Part shown: piece after piece, positions 27,701 to 35,005 of the stretch
Position numbering within the stretch: position 1 is the first letter of the stretch
Layout of the letters: every line of letters starts with the position of its first letter
Source of the DNA: Deltaproteobacteria bacterium
Lineage (GTDB): Bacteria > Myxococcota_A > Polyangia > GCA-2747355
Reading direction: 5' to 3'
NCBI GenBank assembly: GCA_020633415.1
Contig: JACKDQ010000006.1
Location: forward strand, 124,001-188,000
DNA: 64,000 bases
Program-made: the position numbers and the translations under genes
The notes under the pieces: model-generated
Told to the model about the DNA's origin: nothing
The model's database searches: none
What the model saw: the letters and a program-made list of their open reading frames with translations, nothing else

Positions 27701-28341
27701 CCGCGCAGCAGCTGTGAGTAGCTGATCTTGATCTCTTTGTTGCTCGACGCGGCGATCGGGAAAATCCGCGCGCGAAATTGATTGCCCGCCTGTTTCTCCA
27801 TCAGAGCTGGATCTTGACGCCGATGCAGGAAGTCTTCGTAGGCTTGCCGTGCTGCTTGCTTTTCGACAACTTCGGCTTCTTGCCAGCCGTGAGGCAATTT
27901 CATCGCCAGACGACTGATCGCCGCATCGCTGGGCAAGGTGATACTGAAGCGCCCTTCGCGCACTCGCGGCTCGGGGTTGGCAAAGACCAAGTGCAGTTCG
28001 GTAAACGCCAAGGGACCCTGAACCGCAACGCGTGCAGTGAGCGAAACCAAACGCAAGCCCGTCCCGTCGGAAGCGGTCAGCGATAGTGGCGGTGCGGGCG
28101 GTTTGCGCTGAGGGCGAAGTCGCGCGGTCGGCTCGCTGAGGCGTCGGGAATCATCACGGTCTAGCTGCAAGCTGCGGCCCAATGCGCTGGCGAGCATCAC
28201 GCGCGGCGCGCCCGATCGGCCAACTCGGGCCCGCGGCGCTCGCGACGGCGACTGGCTGGGCGGCTCCACTGGTGCCGTGCCGCCGACCGGACCGCAGCCG
28301 GCGAACAGAAAGAAACCCGTGTAAAGGCTAATCTTTTTCAT
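24772..28341 (-). CDS. Large lipoprotein with VIT, VWA, TPR-like and YfaP-type domains
   Basis: 1189 residues from ATG 28341. The lipobox is FAGC (Cys16), followed by a Pro/Ser/Arg-rich stretch. A VIT domain (about 80-210) shows TELHLVFANPEPRVREG and EKQAARQAYEDFL. A von Willebrand A domain follows, with MIDAS motif VVLFDSSAS near residue 311 and a later loop VGGIRDQQL. Residues about 600-900 are disordered and rich in Arg, Gly, Thr and Pro. A helical TPR-like part (about 900-1060) leads to a C-terminal beta domain with SWETDTNDVDLHVYDRNGD and YPYRLSVHYYSRGP, typical of YfaP/DUF2135. VIT-VWA proteins are surface or chaperone-like; here the anchor suggests the outer membrane. It starts next to a 19-bp palindrome shared with the divergent operon. 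Confidence 0.85.
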   Translation of the reverse strand: MKKISLYTGFFLFAGCGPVGGTAPVEPPSQSPSRAPRARVGRSGAPRVMLASALGRSLQLDRDDSRRLSEPTARLRPQRKPPAPPLSLTASDGTGLRLVSLTARVAVQGPLAFTELHLVFANPEPRVREGRFSITLPSDAAISRLAMKLPHGWQEAEVVEKQAARQAYEDFLHRRQDPALMEKQAGNQFRARIFPIAASSNKEIKISYSQLLRGAQTAYQLPLRGLPKIDHLKIAAFLERPRQLKLSSSLGGQVMAQRVIRIDKRDFEPSEDFSVPALSDVEGLSNGNLAVIRVTPQITQAVEPIKSLVVLFDSSASRALGFDDQVRLLGNLVKVLVQRHGDFKLRVAAFDQVVAPIFHGAARRFAGAHLDKIRKRRALGASNLYNALGWAKQHQGGRLLIVGDAVATAGLLEPEQLRQAVTELRDGYRRLDLLLVGGIRDQQLAEQLTRSTLPHDGAVLDAELPVDALVGRLSAPTVSGVDVVIAGARWVWPAQLDGLVPGDERLVFAELNAPQAELVVRLDGPLKQRHKVRLAPTARPLLARAAAQAQISHLFDQRARTAPEQDRQRQRLREQIIELSQQHRVLTDYTALLVLETEADYARFNIDRRALSEILTVTDGGLTLLPRKRPIYAVRVTRPAPRTTVSRNKQDLTKEGLKLRSRPAQAVTKVPPPQPDITAVNSPQPTASGKDRLEEEAPTEAPRTEPTTVSVSRPGFRDGHSGTGLLDGEKNRKAQDEQEVSGSVALTPRISSRPGRAEVDRGGVAGRATGAQIGTGASVSSRHGDGAQTVTTGDRSRTPSGPRTNALGNSLARGESERGQRAALRGRRRGQLGALRGGERVRRETERRRRAHRRDRRQIVANPFGGLGVVGHRPAPSGHGAHGPQPHSGDFAAVSSLLKRRQFAAGLRRALAWRDRAPADVLALVALGEALTAAGALSTAARAYGSIIDLYPSRADMRRFAGGRLEALGEIAQQLAADSYAEALKQRPDHPNSHRLLAFALLRLDQPQAALTTLELALKRNYPSGRFRAVEQLLRQDLGVVAAVILSRFPKRREELQQRLAEVGATIATGPSLRFVLSWETDTNDVDLHVYDRNGDHAFYSQPHLASGGQLLADVTTGYGPEGFAIEGEPRGYPYRLSVHYYSRGPMGYGMGKVEAIAHDGHGGLTFRQLPFVIMNDGARVALGRVDLR

Positions 28342-28373
28342 TGTGGCGCCCCCGACAAAACGATTAAACGCAC

Positions 28374-28392
28374 CAGATCGCCAGGCGATCTG
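28374..28392. promoter_or_regulatory. Perfect 19-bp palindrome between divergent genes
   Basis: CAGATCGCC-A-GGCGATCTG has nine-base perfect arms around one base. It lies 33 bases before the VIT-VWA lipoprotein start and 64 bases before the phosphoesterase start, in the only intergenic gap of that size nearby. Its shape fits a dimeric regulator's operator that could control both units; it has no T-tract, so it is not a terminator. The cognate regulator is unknown. Confidence 0.5.
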
Positions 28393-28455
28393 CCCTGTTT
28401 TACTCGGCGTCGCCATTCTTTCCTCCCGCCGAGGCCCGTGCTAAGTGCAGAACCG

Positions 28456-29520
28456 ATGGTCCGGCTGATTCCTCAATTGACCCTTCCTGCCAGCAGTCGC
28501 TTGGCGATTATTTCCGACCTGCATCTGGCAGACGGCTCCCATAGCGACCTCTTCTGCGGCAAAGACGCGTTATTGCTGCAAGTCCTCGAGAGCGAGCCGA
28601 AGGACTGTGACGCGCTGGTGCTCAACGGCGACATCTTCGACCACCAGCGCTGTCCCGACCACGGGAAGATCGAGCGCGCCCATGCGGCGCTGTGCCGGCG
28701 TTTGCGCCAGTTGGCTCGGCGCATGCCCGTGATCTTCTGTTGCGGCAACCACGATCATCGCCCGACGATCGAGGCGGCCTTCGCGGACTTCGTCTTCGTC
28801 GATGCGCTGACCGTCGGCCAGCAGATCTGCATCACCCACGGCCACCAGTTCGATATTCACTGGGCCGATGGGCCAGGCTCCCACGGGGCGGCGAATCTCC
28901 ACGCGCGCTTGGAACGGCTGGCGCGCCAACCGATCCGCCAACCGCTGCGCGATTACGACAACTGGGCCAATCGCGTCGTTCACCGCGTGTTCTTTCGTTG
29001 GACGCAGCTGCTGCGACTCTACGGCGTGGTCAATCGAGCGCTCGGCCGCAACGAACCCTATCGACACTGGCAACGCATCGACAATTTTTGGGCGCGAGGT
29101 CAATGGGGGGACATCGGCAACGTCTATGGCGAGGTCTGTGATTACCTGCCTAAAGCTCCCTACGAAACGCTGATCATCGGTCACAGCCATCACCCGGGGA
29201 TCGTGCCCAGCGGCAGCAAGACCTACGTCAACAACGGCAGCTGGGTCTTTGACCAAGCGACACTGACGCGTATCCAAGACGGACAGATTACCGTCCAAGA
29301 CCAGCGAAGCGGCGAGTGCTATGCCGACGAAGGCTACCGGCGGCTGTTCGGCGATGACGCACTACCCGATATGGCCGAGTGGTTTAGACGCTACTATCGG
29401 CCGCTCTTTCGTTACGATCTCGCGGCGATCAACGCCGACTTTCCACGAATCCACGGCCAGCGACCGATTCGCGCCGCTGAACCAACACCTGAGCTCGCCA
29501 GGCTCAAGGAGGTAGGATAG
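28456..29520 (+). CDS. Metallophosphoesterase (LpxH/calcineurin-like)
   Basis: 354 residues from ATG 28456; a GTG six codons earlier (28438) is the other possible start. The calcineurin-type metal motifs occur in order: IISDLHLAD (D-x-H), LNGDIFDH (GD), CGNHDHRP (GNHD), ITHGHQFD and IIGHSHHPG (GHxH). Proteins of this class include UDP-2,3-diacylglucosamine hydrolase of lipid A synthesis, but this one is longer and the C-terminal 110 residues are unrecognised, so the substrate is open. It starts a plus-strand run with the SDR and YqeY genes and overlaps the SDR start by one base. Confidence 0.8.
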   Translation: MVRLIPQLTLPASSRLAIISDLHLADGSHSDLFCGKDALLLQVLESEPKDCDALVLNGDIFDHQRCPDHGKIERAHAALCRRLRQLARRMPVIFCCGNHDHRPTIEAAFADFVFVDALTVGQQICITHGHQFDIHWADGPGSHGAANLHARLERLARQPIRQPLRDYDNWANRVVHRVFFRWTQLLRLYGVVNRALGRNEPYRHWQRIDNFWARGQWGDIGNVYGEVCDYLPKAPYETLIIGHSHHPGIVPSGSKTYVNNGSWVFDQATLTRIQDGQITVQDQRSGECYADEGYRRLFGDDALPDMAEWFRRYYRPLFRYDLAAINADFPRIHGQRPIRAAEPTPELARLKEVG

Positions 29521-30287
29521 TGCAGCCCACCAAGTCACTCGAGAATAAGACCGCTATCGTCAGCGGAGCCAGCCGCGGCATCGGCGCCGCGATCGCCCAG
29601 GGCTTGGCCGCCCATGGCGCTAACGTCGTGTTGGCGTCGCGCAAACTCGACGGGCTAAAGCAGGTCGAAGCTGCGATCTCCCAAGCTGGAGGCACGGCGC
29701 TCGCCCACGCTTGCCACATGGGCAAAGCCGACGAGATCGATGGCTTGGTCGCTGCGGCTTACGAGCGCTTCGGCGCCGTCGACATCGTGGTCAATAACGC
29801 CGCAACCAACCCGTTTTTCGGTCCACTGATGCAAGCCGACTGGGGCGTTTGGGACAAGACGTTCGAAGTCAACCTCAAGGGTCCCTTTGCGCTGTCGCGC
29901 GCGGTGGCAAAGCGACTGATCGACCAGAAGAAGCCGGGCAGCATCATCAATCTGGCCAGCATCGCCGGCGGTCGTGCCGCGCCGATGCAAGGCATTTACG
30001 GCATGACCAAAGCGGCGATCCTCTCGATGACTCAGACGATGGCCGTCGAACTCGGTGGCGCTCAGATCCGTGTCAACGCGCTCGCCCCGGGCTTGGTCGA
30101 GACGCGCTTTTCCGCTGGTCTGATCGCCAACGCCGAGATCAAGAAGATGGTGCTCGACCGCACCGCGCTGGGCCGGCTAGGGCAACCGGAAGACGTCGTC
30201 GGCGCTTGCGTGTTCTTGGCGAGCGACGCCTCGGCCTATATAACGGGACAGACGATCACGATCGATGGTGGCTGGTCGGCCAGCTAA
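29520..30287 (+). CDS. Short-chain dehydrogenase/reductase
   Basis: 255 residues from GTG 29520, whose G is shared with the preceding TAG. The NAD(P) site is IVSGASRGIGAAIAQ, with the NNAA motif (VVNNAATNPFFGP), the catalytic Ser in INLASIAGG, and the YxxxK pair in YGMTKAAILSM. The C-terminal LASDASAYITGQTITIDGG is FabG-like. It resembles DHRS4-type or glucose-dehydrogenase-like SDRs. Substrate unknown; neither neighbour defines a pathway. One-base overlap with the upstream gene and an 11-base gap to yqeY mean a single message. Confidence 0.85.
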   Translation: MQPTKSLENKTAIVSGASRGIGAAIAQGLAAHGANVVLASRKLDGLKQVEAAISQAGGTALAHACHMGKADEIDGLVAAAYERFGAVDIVVNNAATNPFFGPLMQADWGVWDKTFEVNLKGPFALSRAVAKRLIDQKKPGSIINLASIAGGRAAPMQGIYGMTKAAILSMTQTMAVELGGAQIRVNALAPGLVETRFSAGLIANAEIKKMVLDRTALGRLGQPEDVVGACVFLASDASAYITGQTITIDGGWSAS

Positions 30288-30298
30288 ACGGAGCGATG

Positions 30299-30754
30299 AT
30301 GAGCATCCACGAAGAGCTGCGCGCCGAACTCAAGGACGCGCTGAGAACTCGCAACCAGGAGAAGGCCGACGTGGTGCGGCAGATCGAGACTGAGGTCTCG
30401 GTTGCCAAGACCGCCGCGGACTTTTCCGGAGAGGTCGACGACGCGCTTTACGCGCGGGTGATCGCGGCCTATTCCAAGAAGATGGCTAAGGCGGTTGAAG
30501 AGTACAAAGGCCTCGGTGAGCGCGGCGCAGAGATGGTCGAAAAGCTCTCGTTCGAGGTCGAGTTCCTCTCGCGCTGGCTACCCAAAACGCTGAGCGAAGA
30601 GCAAACGCGCGCGCTCGTGCAAAAGACGATCGCCGAGCTTGGCGTCAGTGGTCCCCAAGCGATCGGCCGAGTGATGGGCCAAATCATGAAGCTCGGCGTC
30701 GACGGCCTTGACGGTAAACTCGTCAACAAATTGGTGCGCGAAGCCCTTAGCTAG
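30299..30754 (+). CDS. GatB/YqeY domain protein
   Basis: 151 residues from ATG 30299, which has GGAG five bases upstream; an ATG one codon earlier (30296) is too close to that site. The helical N-terminal half (LRAELKDALRTRNQEK, VIAAYSKKMAKAVEEYKGLG) and the C-terminal TIAELGVSGPQAIGRVMGQIM match YqeY, the stand-alone version of the GatB tRNA-binding tail. YqeY proteins are thought to bind tRNA, but the role is unproven. It is the third gene of the phosphoesterase-SDR unit and ends seven bases from the opposite gene. Confidence 0.85.
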   Translation: MSIHEELRAELKDALRTRNQEKADVVRQIETEVSVAKTAADFSGEVDDALYARVIAAYSKKMAKAVEEYKGLGERGAEMVEKLSFEVEFLSRWLPKTLSEEQTRALVQKTIAELGVSGPQAIGRVMGQIMKLGVDGLDGKLVNKLVREALS

Positions 30755-30761
30755 CAGAACG

Positions 30762-31922
30762 CTAGGCCCAATCGATCACGTATTCGCTGTCGCGAATCAG
30801 CGGCACAGGCTGCGCCCGCTGCTCGAGCAACAAGTCGACCGCAACCACCTGAACCAGCGGCTGCGTCTGCGGGATGTAGACGCGGTCGATGTGAACCACC
30901 CGACGCGGGTCGAAAAAATCCTTCACACCGACCTGTCCGCCGAAGTGATCGCTGCGACCAAAGGCGATATGCAAACCCAACTTTTCATCGAGGAGCAACT
31001 CGCCGATCGCCTCGATGCCCAAGTCGGCCAGCACGCCTAGACCCAATTCGGCGATGTTGCCGTATGCCGGCTCGGCAGCCAGCAGCTCGCGCTCACTCGC
31101 CGCATGGGGGCCAGCACCGAGCACCTCGACGGCGCGGTTGGCCACAATGCGATAGACGACGACCTCTTGGTCAAACTGCACGGGCAGTGTCCCGGCACTT
31201 GCCGATGCATCACCCTCGCGTTCGCCCTCGTAGGGCACGATGTATGCCTCGCCCGAGGGCAGGTTGCCGGCCGTGCCGACTTGGCGCAGCAGACCCGATG
31301 AAGCGTGGGCGGTTCGATGGCGCAAATCGAGCGTGAGCAGCTGCGTTGTCTCGCCGACACGAAAAGCAAACTCGGCCCGCGACGCGCGATCGAGCAGTCC
31401 CTTGAGTTGGTCGACGCGTCTGGCTACTACTTCGTAGTCGAGCCGCAACGCCGGCAGCATCTCTACGCCAAAGCCAGACATCGTAGCCGCGCGCAAACCA
31501 AAGCTGCGCGCCGCCAACTTGAGCGGCGCCGTCGCCGACAGCTCGGTCATCGCCATGATCAGCGGCGTGCGATAGAGCAGATCGATCGGCTGCTGAACAA
31601 GATCAGCAAGCTGCGTCGCCGTCTGCGGCATCCGCGCAGCGAGAGCGCCTTCGCGTGGATCGAACACCACGCAGGTCTCGGGCAACGAGCCGTTGTTTTG
31701 CCCTGCGTTTGCGTAACACACCAACGTCGCGCGCCAACCAGTGAGGCGGTCGACGCGTTCGACCCAGTCGGCAGCGATCAAGCGACGCGCACGCCAGGCC
31801 GGGTTGTCGCCAAGCTGGTCGTCGGGCAAGTCAACGGCGATCGCCAGTTGTCGCTCGTGCGGCTGCGGCGAAAAGACGCGCTCGAGCAAGCGCCTGAGCT
31901 CTTGGTCGCTTAGCTGGTCCAT
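30762..31922 (-). CDS. M29-like metallopeptidase family protein
   Basis: 386 residues. The segment AGNLPSGEAYIVPYEGE carries the conserved NLPxGE glutamate of M29 aminopeptidases and of the related 2,5-dihydroxypyridine dioxygenases. NIAELGLGVLAD, GLHIAFGRSDHFGGQV and VHIDRVYIP give the other expected ligand regions (Glu, His, Asp/His). It may be a cytosolic aminopeptidase or a dioxygenase of this fold; the dispersed motif set does not decide. It is 64 bases downstream of the DUF4124-like gene and convergent with yqeY. Confidence 0.65.
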   Translation of the reverse strand: MDQLSDQELRRLLERVFSPQPHERQLAIAVDLPDDQLGDNPAWRARRLIAADWVERVDRLTGWRATLVCYANAGQNNGSLPETCVVFDPREGALAARMPQTATQLADLVQQPIDLLYRTPLIMAMTELSATAPLKLAARSFGLRAATMSGFGVEMLPALRLDYEVVARRVDQLKGLLDRASRAEFAFRVGETTQLLTLDLRHRTAHASSGLLRQVGTAGNLPSGEAYIVPYEGEREGDASASAGTLPVQFDQEVVVYRIVANRAVEVLGAGPHAASERELLAAEPAYGNIAELGLGVLADLGIEAIGELLLDEKLGLHIAFGRSDHFGGQVGVKDFFDPRRVVHIDRVYIPQTQPLVQVVAVDLLLEQRAQPVPLIRDSEYVIDWA

Positions 31923-31986
31923 CGGCGCAGCTTGCCATCTGCTCGTCGGCCTGCCAACCCCGTAGCACAGCGATGCGAAAAGGGTC

Positions 31987-32673
31987 TCAATCGGCTCCCG
32001 CGCCGACCCAGCCCGTCGCTGACTTGGCCGGAGCGCGCGGCTGCGACAGCGCGCGATCGATCTGACCGGCGCGCCGCTGCTGCGCTTTGCTGAGGTCCTT
32101 TTTTAGCCCGCGCAGCGTCGGACGCTGGTTCGGGGCTGCCGTCTTGGGGCGCTGTGCACACGCGGTCGCCTGATCGCCAAAAATTGCTCGCCCGCGCCAC
32201 GCGAGATGACCGGCAACGCCTGTGACCAACAGCAGCGGCAACAACCACGACAGCGTGCGAGCCCAGCCCGCTGGACCGGCGAGACCGCCGATCCAAGGAC
32301 TGGCGACCAGCAACAGCAGCCCTACCGCGCCGATCAGCACCCAGTGACCGTGGCGTTGCCAAATCAGCTGCCAACGCGAAGACGACGGCGAGACCGATCT
32401 ACCGCAGCGACTGTCGCCGGCTGGGCGACCTGCTGGAGGCTGGGCAAAATGCAGCCGATTGTGCGGCGCATCGGAAAGATCGACGCGCTGTGCTTGCTGA
32501 CGAAACTCGGCAGGCACGCGGTCCAAGCGATCGACAAAGACCGTCCGTCCCTGGCGATTCTTGTAGCGAAAAACCTCGGGCAGGTTCTCGGCGTGCCCGC
32601 TTAAGGCGCCAAACCACAACCCACCGAACAACAGCGCAGCGGTAACTGCACGCGATCGCGCCGACTTGGACAT
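31987..32673 (-). CDS. DUF4124-like membrane protein
   Basis: 228 residues from ATG 32673. The N-terminal signal or anchor (residues 9-25, AALLFGGLWFGALSGHAEN) is followed by VFRYKNRQGRTVFVDRLDRVP, a DUF4124-like strand pair. Two membrane segments lie near residues 118-138 (WVLIGAVGLLLLVASPWIGGL) and 145-168 (SWLLPLLLVTGVAGHLAW). A basic, Gln-rich tail ends the chain. The gene is divergent from ttcA, 88 bases apart. Function unknown; the DUF assignment is tentative. Confidence 0.6.
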   Translation of the reverse strand: MSKSARSRAVTAALLFGGLWFGALSGHAENLPEVFRYKNRQGRTVFVDRLDRVPAEFRQQAQRVDLSDAPHNRLHFAQPPAGRPAGDSRCGRSVSPSSSRWQLIWQRHGHWVLIGAVGLLLLVASPWIGGLAGPAGWARTLSWLLPLLLVTGVAGHLAWRGRAIFGDQATACAQRPKTAAPNQRPTLRGLKKDLSKAQQRRAGQIDRALSQPRAPAKSATGWVGAGAD

Positions 32674-32761
32674 CGGTCGATCGTAGCAGGCCGCGCCTGG
32701 GCTGTCACAGCGCTTTGACGTGAGCCCGGCCACGATGTTATTAGCGCCCGCAGGAGCGTCA

Positions 32762-33565
32762 ATGGCTGAGCTCAAGTTAGACCAGGGCACTGAACTACGG
32801 CTGATCACGAAAGAAGTCGGGCGAGCCATCGGCGACTTCGCTTTGATCGAAGACGGTGACCGCGTGATGGTCGCGGTCTCCGGCGGCAAAGACTCTTACG
32901 CCCTACTGCACGCGCTGTTGGCGCTGAAAAGGCGCGCGCCCGTCGACTTTGCGATCGAGGCCGTCAATCTCGATCCGGGATATCCGGGTTATCAAACGCG
33001 CGTCGTCAAAGATCACGTCGAAGACCTCGGCGTGAAGATCCACATGCTCGATGCGCCGATTCATCAACTGGTTCAAGAGAAGATCGCCCCCGGCCAACCG
33101 GCCTGTCCGCTCTGTTCGCGGATCCGGCGCGGCACCTTCTATACGCTTTGCCAAAGGCTCGGCTTTAACAAGCTGGCGCTCGGCCACCATCTCGATGACG
33201 CCGTTGAGACCCTGCTGATGAACATGTTTTACGGTGGCGCGATGCGGGCAATGCCACCGATCCTCGTGCGCGATGAAGCGCCCGCGGTGATCCGCCCGCT
33301 GTGTTACGTGCTCGAGCGCACGATCAGCGATTATGCCCGAGCTGTCGAACTGCCGGTGATCCCTTGTGCCAGCGCGCACTGCGCCGATGCTGACCGCCGA
33401 CGCCAAGTGATCAAACGCCACCTGACGATGCTCGAAGCCGATCACCCCGAGATCAAAAACAGCGTGCGCCGGGCGATGGGCAACATCGATCCACGCTTCC
33501 TCTTCGTGCGCGCACAGACTCCCGGCTCAGTCGCATCAGCGCATTTGCCGAACCCCAGCACATAG
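32762..33565 (+). CDS. ttcA: tRNA 2-thiocytidine synthetase TtcA
   Basis: 267 residues from ATG 32762. It makes 2-thiocytidine at tRNA position 32 with ATP and a 4Fe-4S cluster. The PP-loop is VAVSGGKDSYALLHA. The cluster Cys pair is GQPACPLCSRIRRG, with a further Cys in PVIPCASAHC. HHLDDAVETLLMNMFYGG and RPLCYVLERTI are typical of TtcA. The window's iscS and mnmA cover other thiolation steps. A longer start at 32720 lacks support. It ends 12 bases from the convergent hydantoinase gene. Confidence 0.92.
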   Translation: MAELKLDQGTELRLITKEVGRAIGDFALIEDGDRVMVAVSGGKDSYALLHALLALKRRAPVDFAIEAVNLDPGYPGYQTRVVKDHVEDLGVKIHMLDAPIHQLVQEKIAPGQPACPLCSRIRRGTFYTLCQRLGFNKLALGHHLDDAVETLLMNMFYGGAMRAMPPILVRDEAPAVIRPLCYVLERTISDYARAVELPVIPCASAHCADADRRRQVIKRHLTMLEADHPEIKNSVRRAMGNIDPRFLFVRAQTPGSVASAHLPNPST

Positions 33566-33577
33566 CCGAACTGGCAC

Positions 33578-34963
33578 TTAGTCGAAATGGTTGGGCTCGC
33601 GCCTAACCAAACGGCCGTGACCAAAGCGCCCAACGAACTCGCCATCCTCGACGACAAGCTGTCCGCGAACGGTCACCGATTCGGCGCGACCATAGACCGT
33701 CCAACCTTCGTAGGCGCAGTAGTCGGCCGCAGAAGCCTGACTGGTCGCCGATAGGGTCGAGCGGTACTCGGCATCGAAAACAACCAGATCAGCATCAGCG
33801 CCGATCTGAATCGTGCCCTTTTGCGGATAGAGCCCAAACAACCGCGCCGGCCGGGTGCTCGCCGCGTCGACCATCCGATGCAGATCGATCCGTCCTTCAC
33901 GCACACCATAGGTGTAGAGCAGTTGAATGCGCTCCTGAATGCCGGGTAGGCCGTTGAGGATCTTGGTAAAGTCCTCGCGACCGAGCGCCTTGTGGGTGGC
34001 AAAGGAAAACGGTGCGTGATCGGTGGCGACGGTGTCCACCTCGCGGTAGTCGAGGGCACGCCAAAGCTCGGCTTGGTTAGGCGCATCGCGCAGCGGCGGA
34101 GACATCACGTACTTGGCGCCCTGGAAGCCGCCGCGTTCGGCGTAGCTACGGTCGAGCAAGTAGTGCTGAATGACCGTCTCAACCCAGCACTTGACGCCGC
34201 GCGCTCGGGCAATGCGTGCCTGATCGAGCGCTTCTTTGCAGCTGCAATGGACGACGTAGGCGTGAGCGCCGGTCAGCTCAGCAAAGGTCAGCAACTGGCA
34301 GGTGCCCAACGCTTCGAGTGCCGGCGGACGACTGTGGTAGTGCCACTTGGGTTCGACCTTGCCTTCGCCGATCAGCCGTTGCTGCAGCTGCTGCAACAGG
34401 GTTTCGTTCTCGCAATGGCAGGCGGTGATCACGCCAAGCTGCTTGGCCAAGCTAAGCGCCGCATAGAGCTCGGCGTCGTCGAGACCGTATAACCCCGGGT
34501 AAGCCAAGTAGACCTTAAACGAGGTGATGCCGTCGGCGACGATCTCGCGGAGTTGGCTGATCGCCTGCGCATCGCAGCGCGAGACCGTCATGTGATAGGA
34601 GAAGTCGCAAGCGCTGTTCGCGTTGCTCTCGTTGTTCCAACGCTCGAGGCTGGCGAGCGGTTCTTCATGCTTGGTCGGCGACACGAAGTCGATGAAGCAC
34701 GTCGTCCCGCCGAGCAACGCGGCGCGACTCGCCGATCGATAATCGTCGCAAGCGCGCTGCTCGCCGACCGGCAAAAAAACATGGGTGTGTGGATCGACAA
34801 ACCCAGGAAAGACCAGCTTGCCGGTCGCGTCGATCTCTCGGGTACCCGGCGGCACGCTGAGATCGCGACCGATCAGGCTGATCTGTTGGTCTGCGCAATA
34901 GATGTCAGCAAAACACGACGAGTCGGCGGTAATCAGCTTGCCGCCCTTGATCAACAACCCCAT
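33578..34963 (-). CDS. Dihydropyrimidinase/hydantoinase-type amidohydrolase
   Basis: 461 residues, the standard length. It opens cyclic amides such as dihydropyrimidines or hydantoins. Metal ligands appear as DPHTHVFLP (HxH), SFKVYLAYPG (the lysine that is carboxylated), ACHCEN, AYVVHCSC and ATDHAPF (final Asp). The C-terminal GTIQIGADADLVVFD is family-typical. A dihydroorotase or allantoinase is less likely, given the SFKVYLAY and length. No pyrimidine-degradation gene is nearby. ATG 34963 is the first in-frame start. Confidence 0.88.
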   Translation of the reverse strand: MGLLIKGGKLITADSSCFADIYCADQQISLIGRDLSVPPGTREIDATGKLVFPGFVDPHTHVFLPVGEQRACDDYRSASRAALLGGTTCFIDFVSPTKHEEPLASLERWNNESNANSACDFSYHMTVSRCDAQAISQLREIVADGITSFKVYLAYPGLYGLDDAELYAALSLAKQLGVITACHCENETLLQQLQQRLIGEGKVEPKWHYHSRPPALEALGTCQLLTFAELTGAHAYVVHCSCKEALDQARIARARGVKCWVETVIQHYLLDRSYAERGGFQGAKYVMSPPLRDAPNQAELWRALDYREVDTVATDHAPFSFATHKALGREDFTKILNGLPGIQERIQLLYTYGVREGRIDLHRMVDAASTRPARLFGLYPQKGTIQIGADADLVVFDAEYRSTLSATSQASAADYCAYEGWTVYGRAESVTVRGQLVVEDGEFVGRFGHGRLVRREPNHFD

Positions 34964-35005
34964 CGGTATGCCCCTTTGCTAGCACTCGCTTAGGATACGC
35001 GATAG

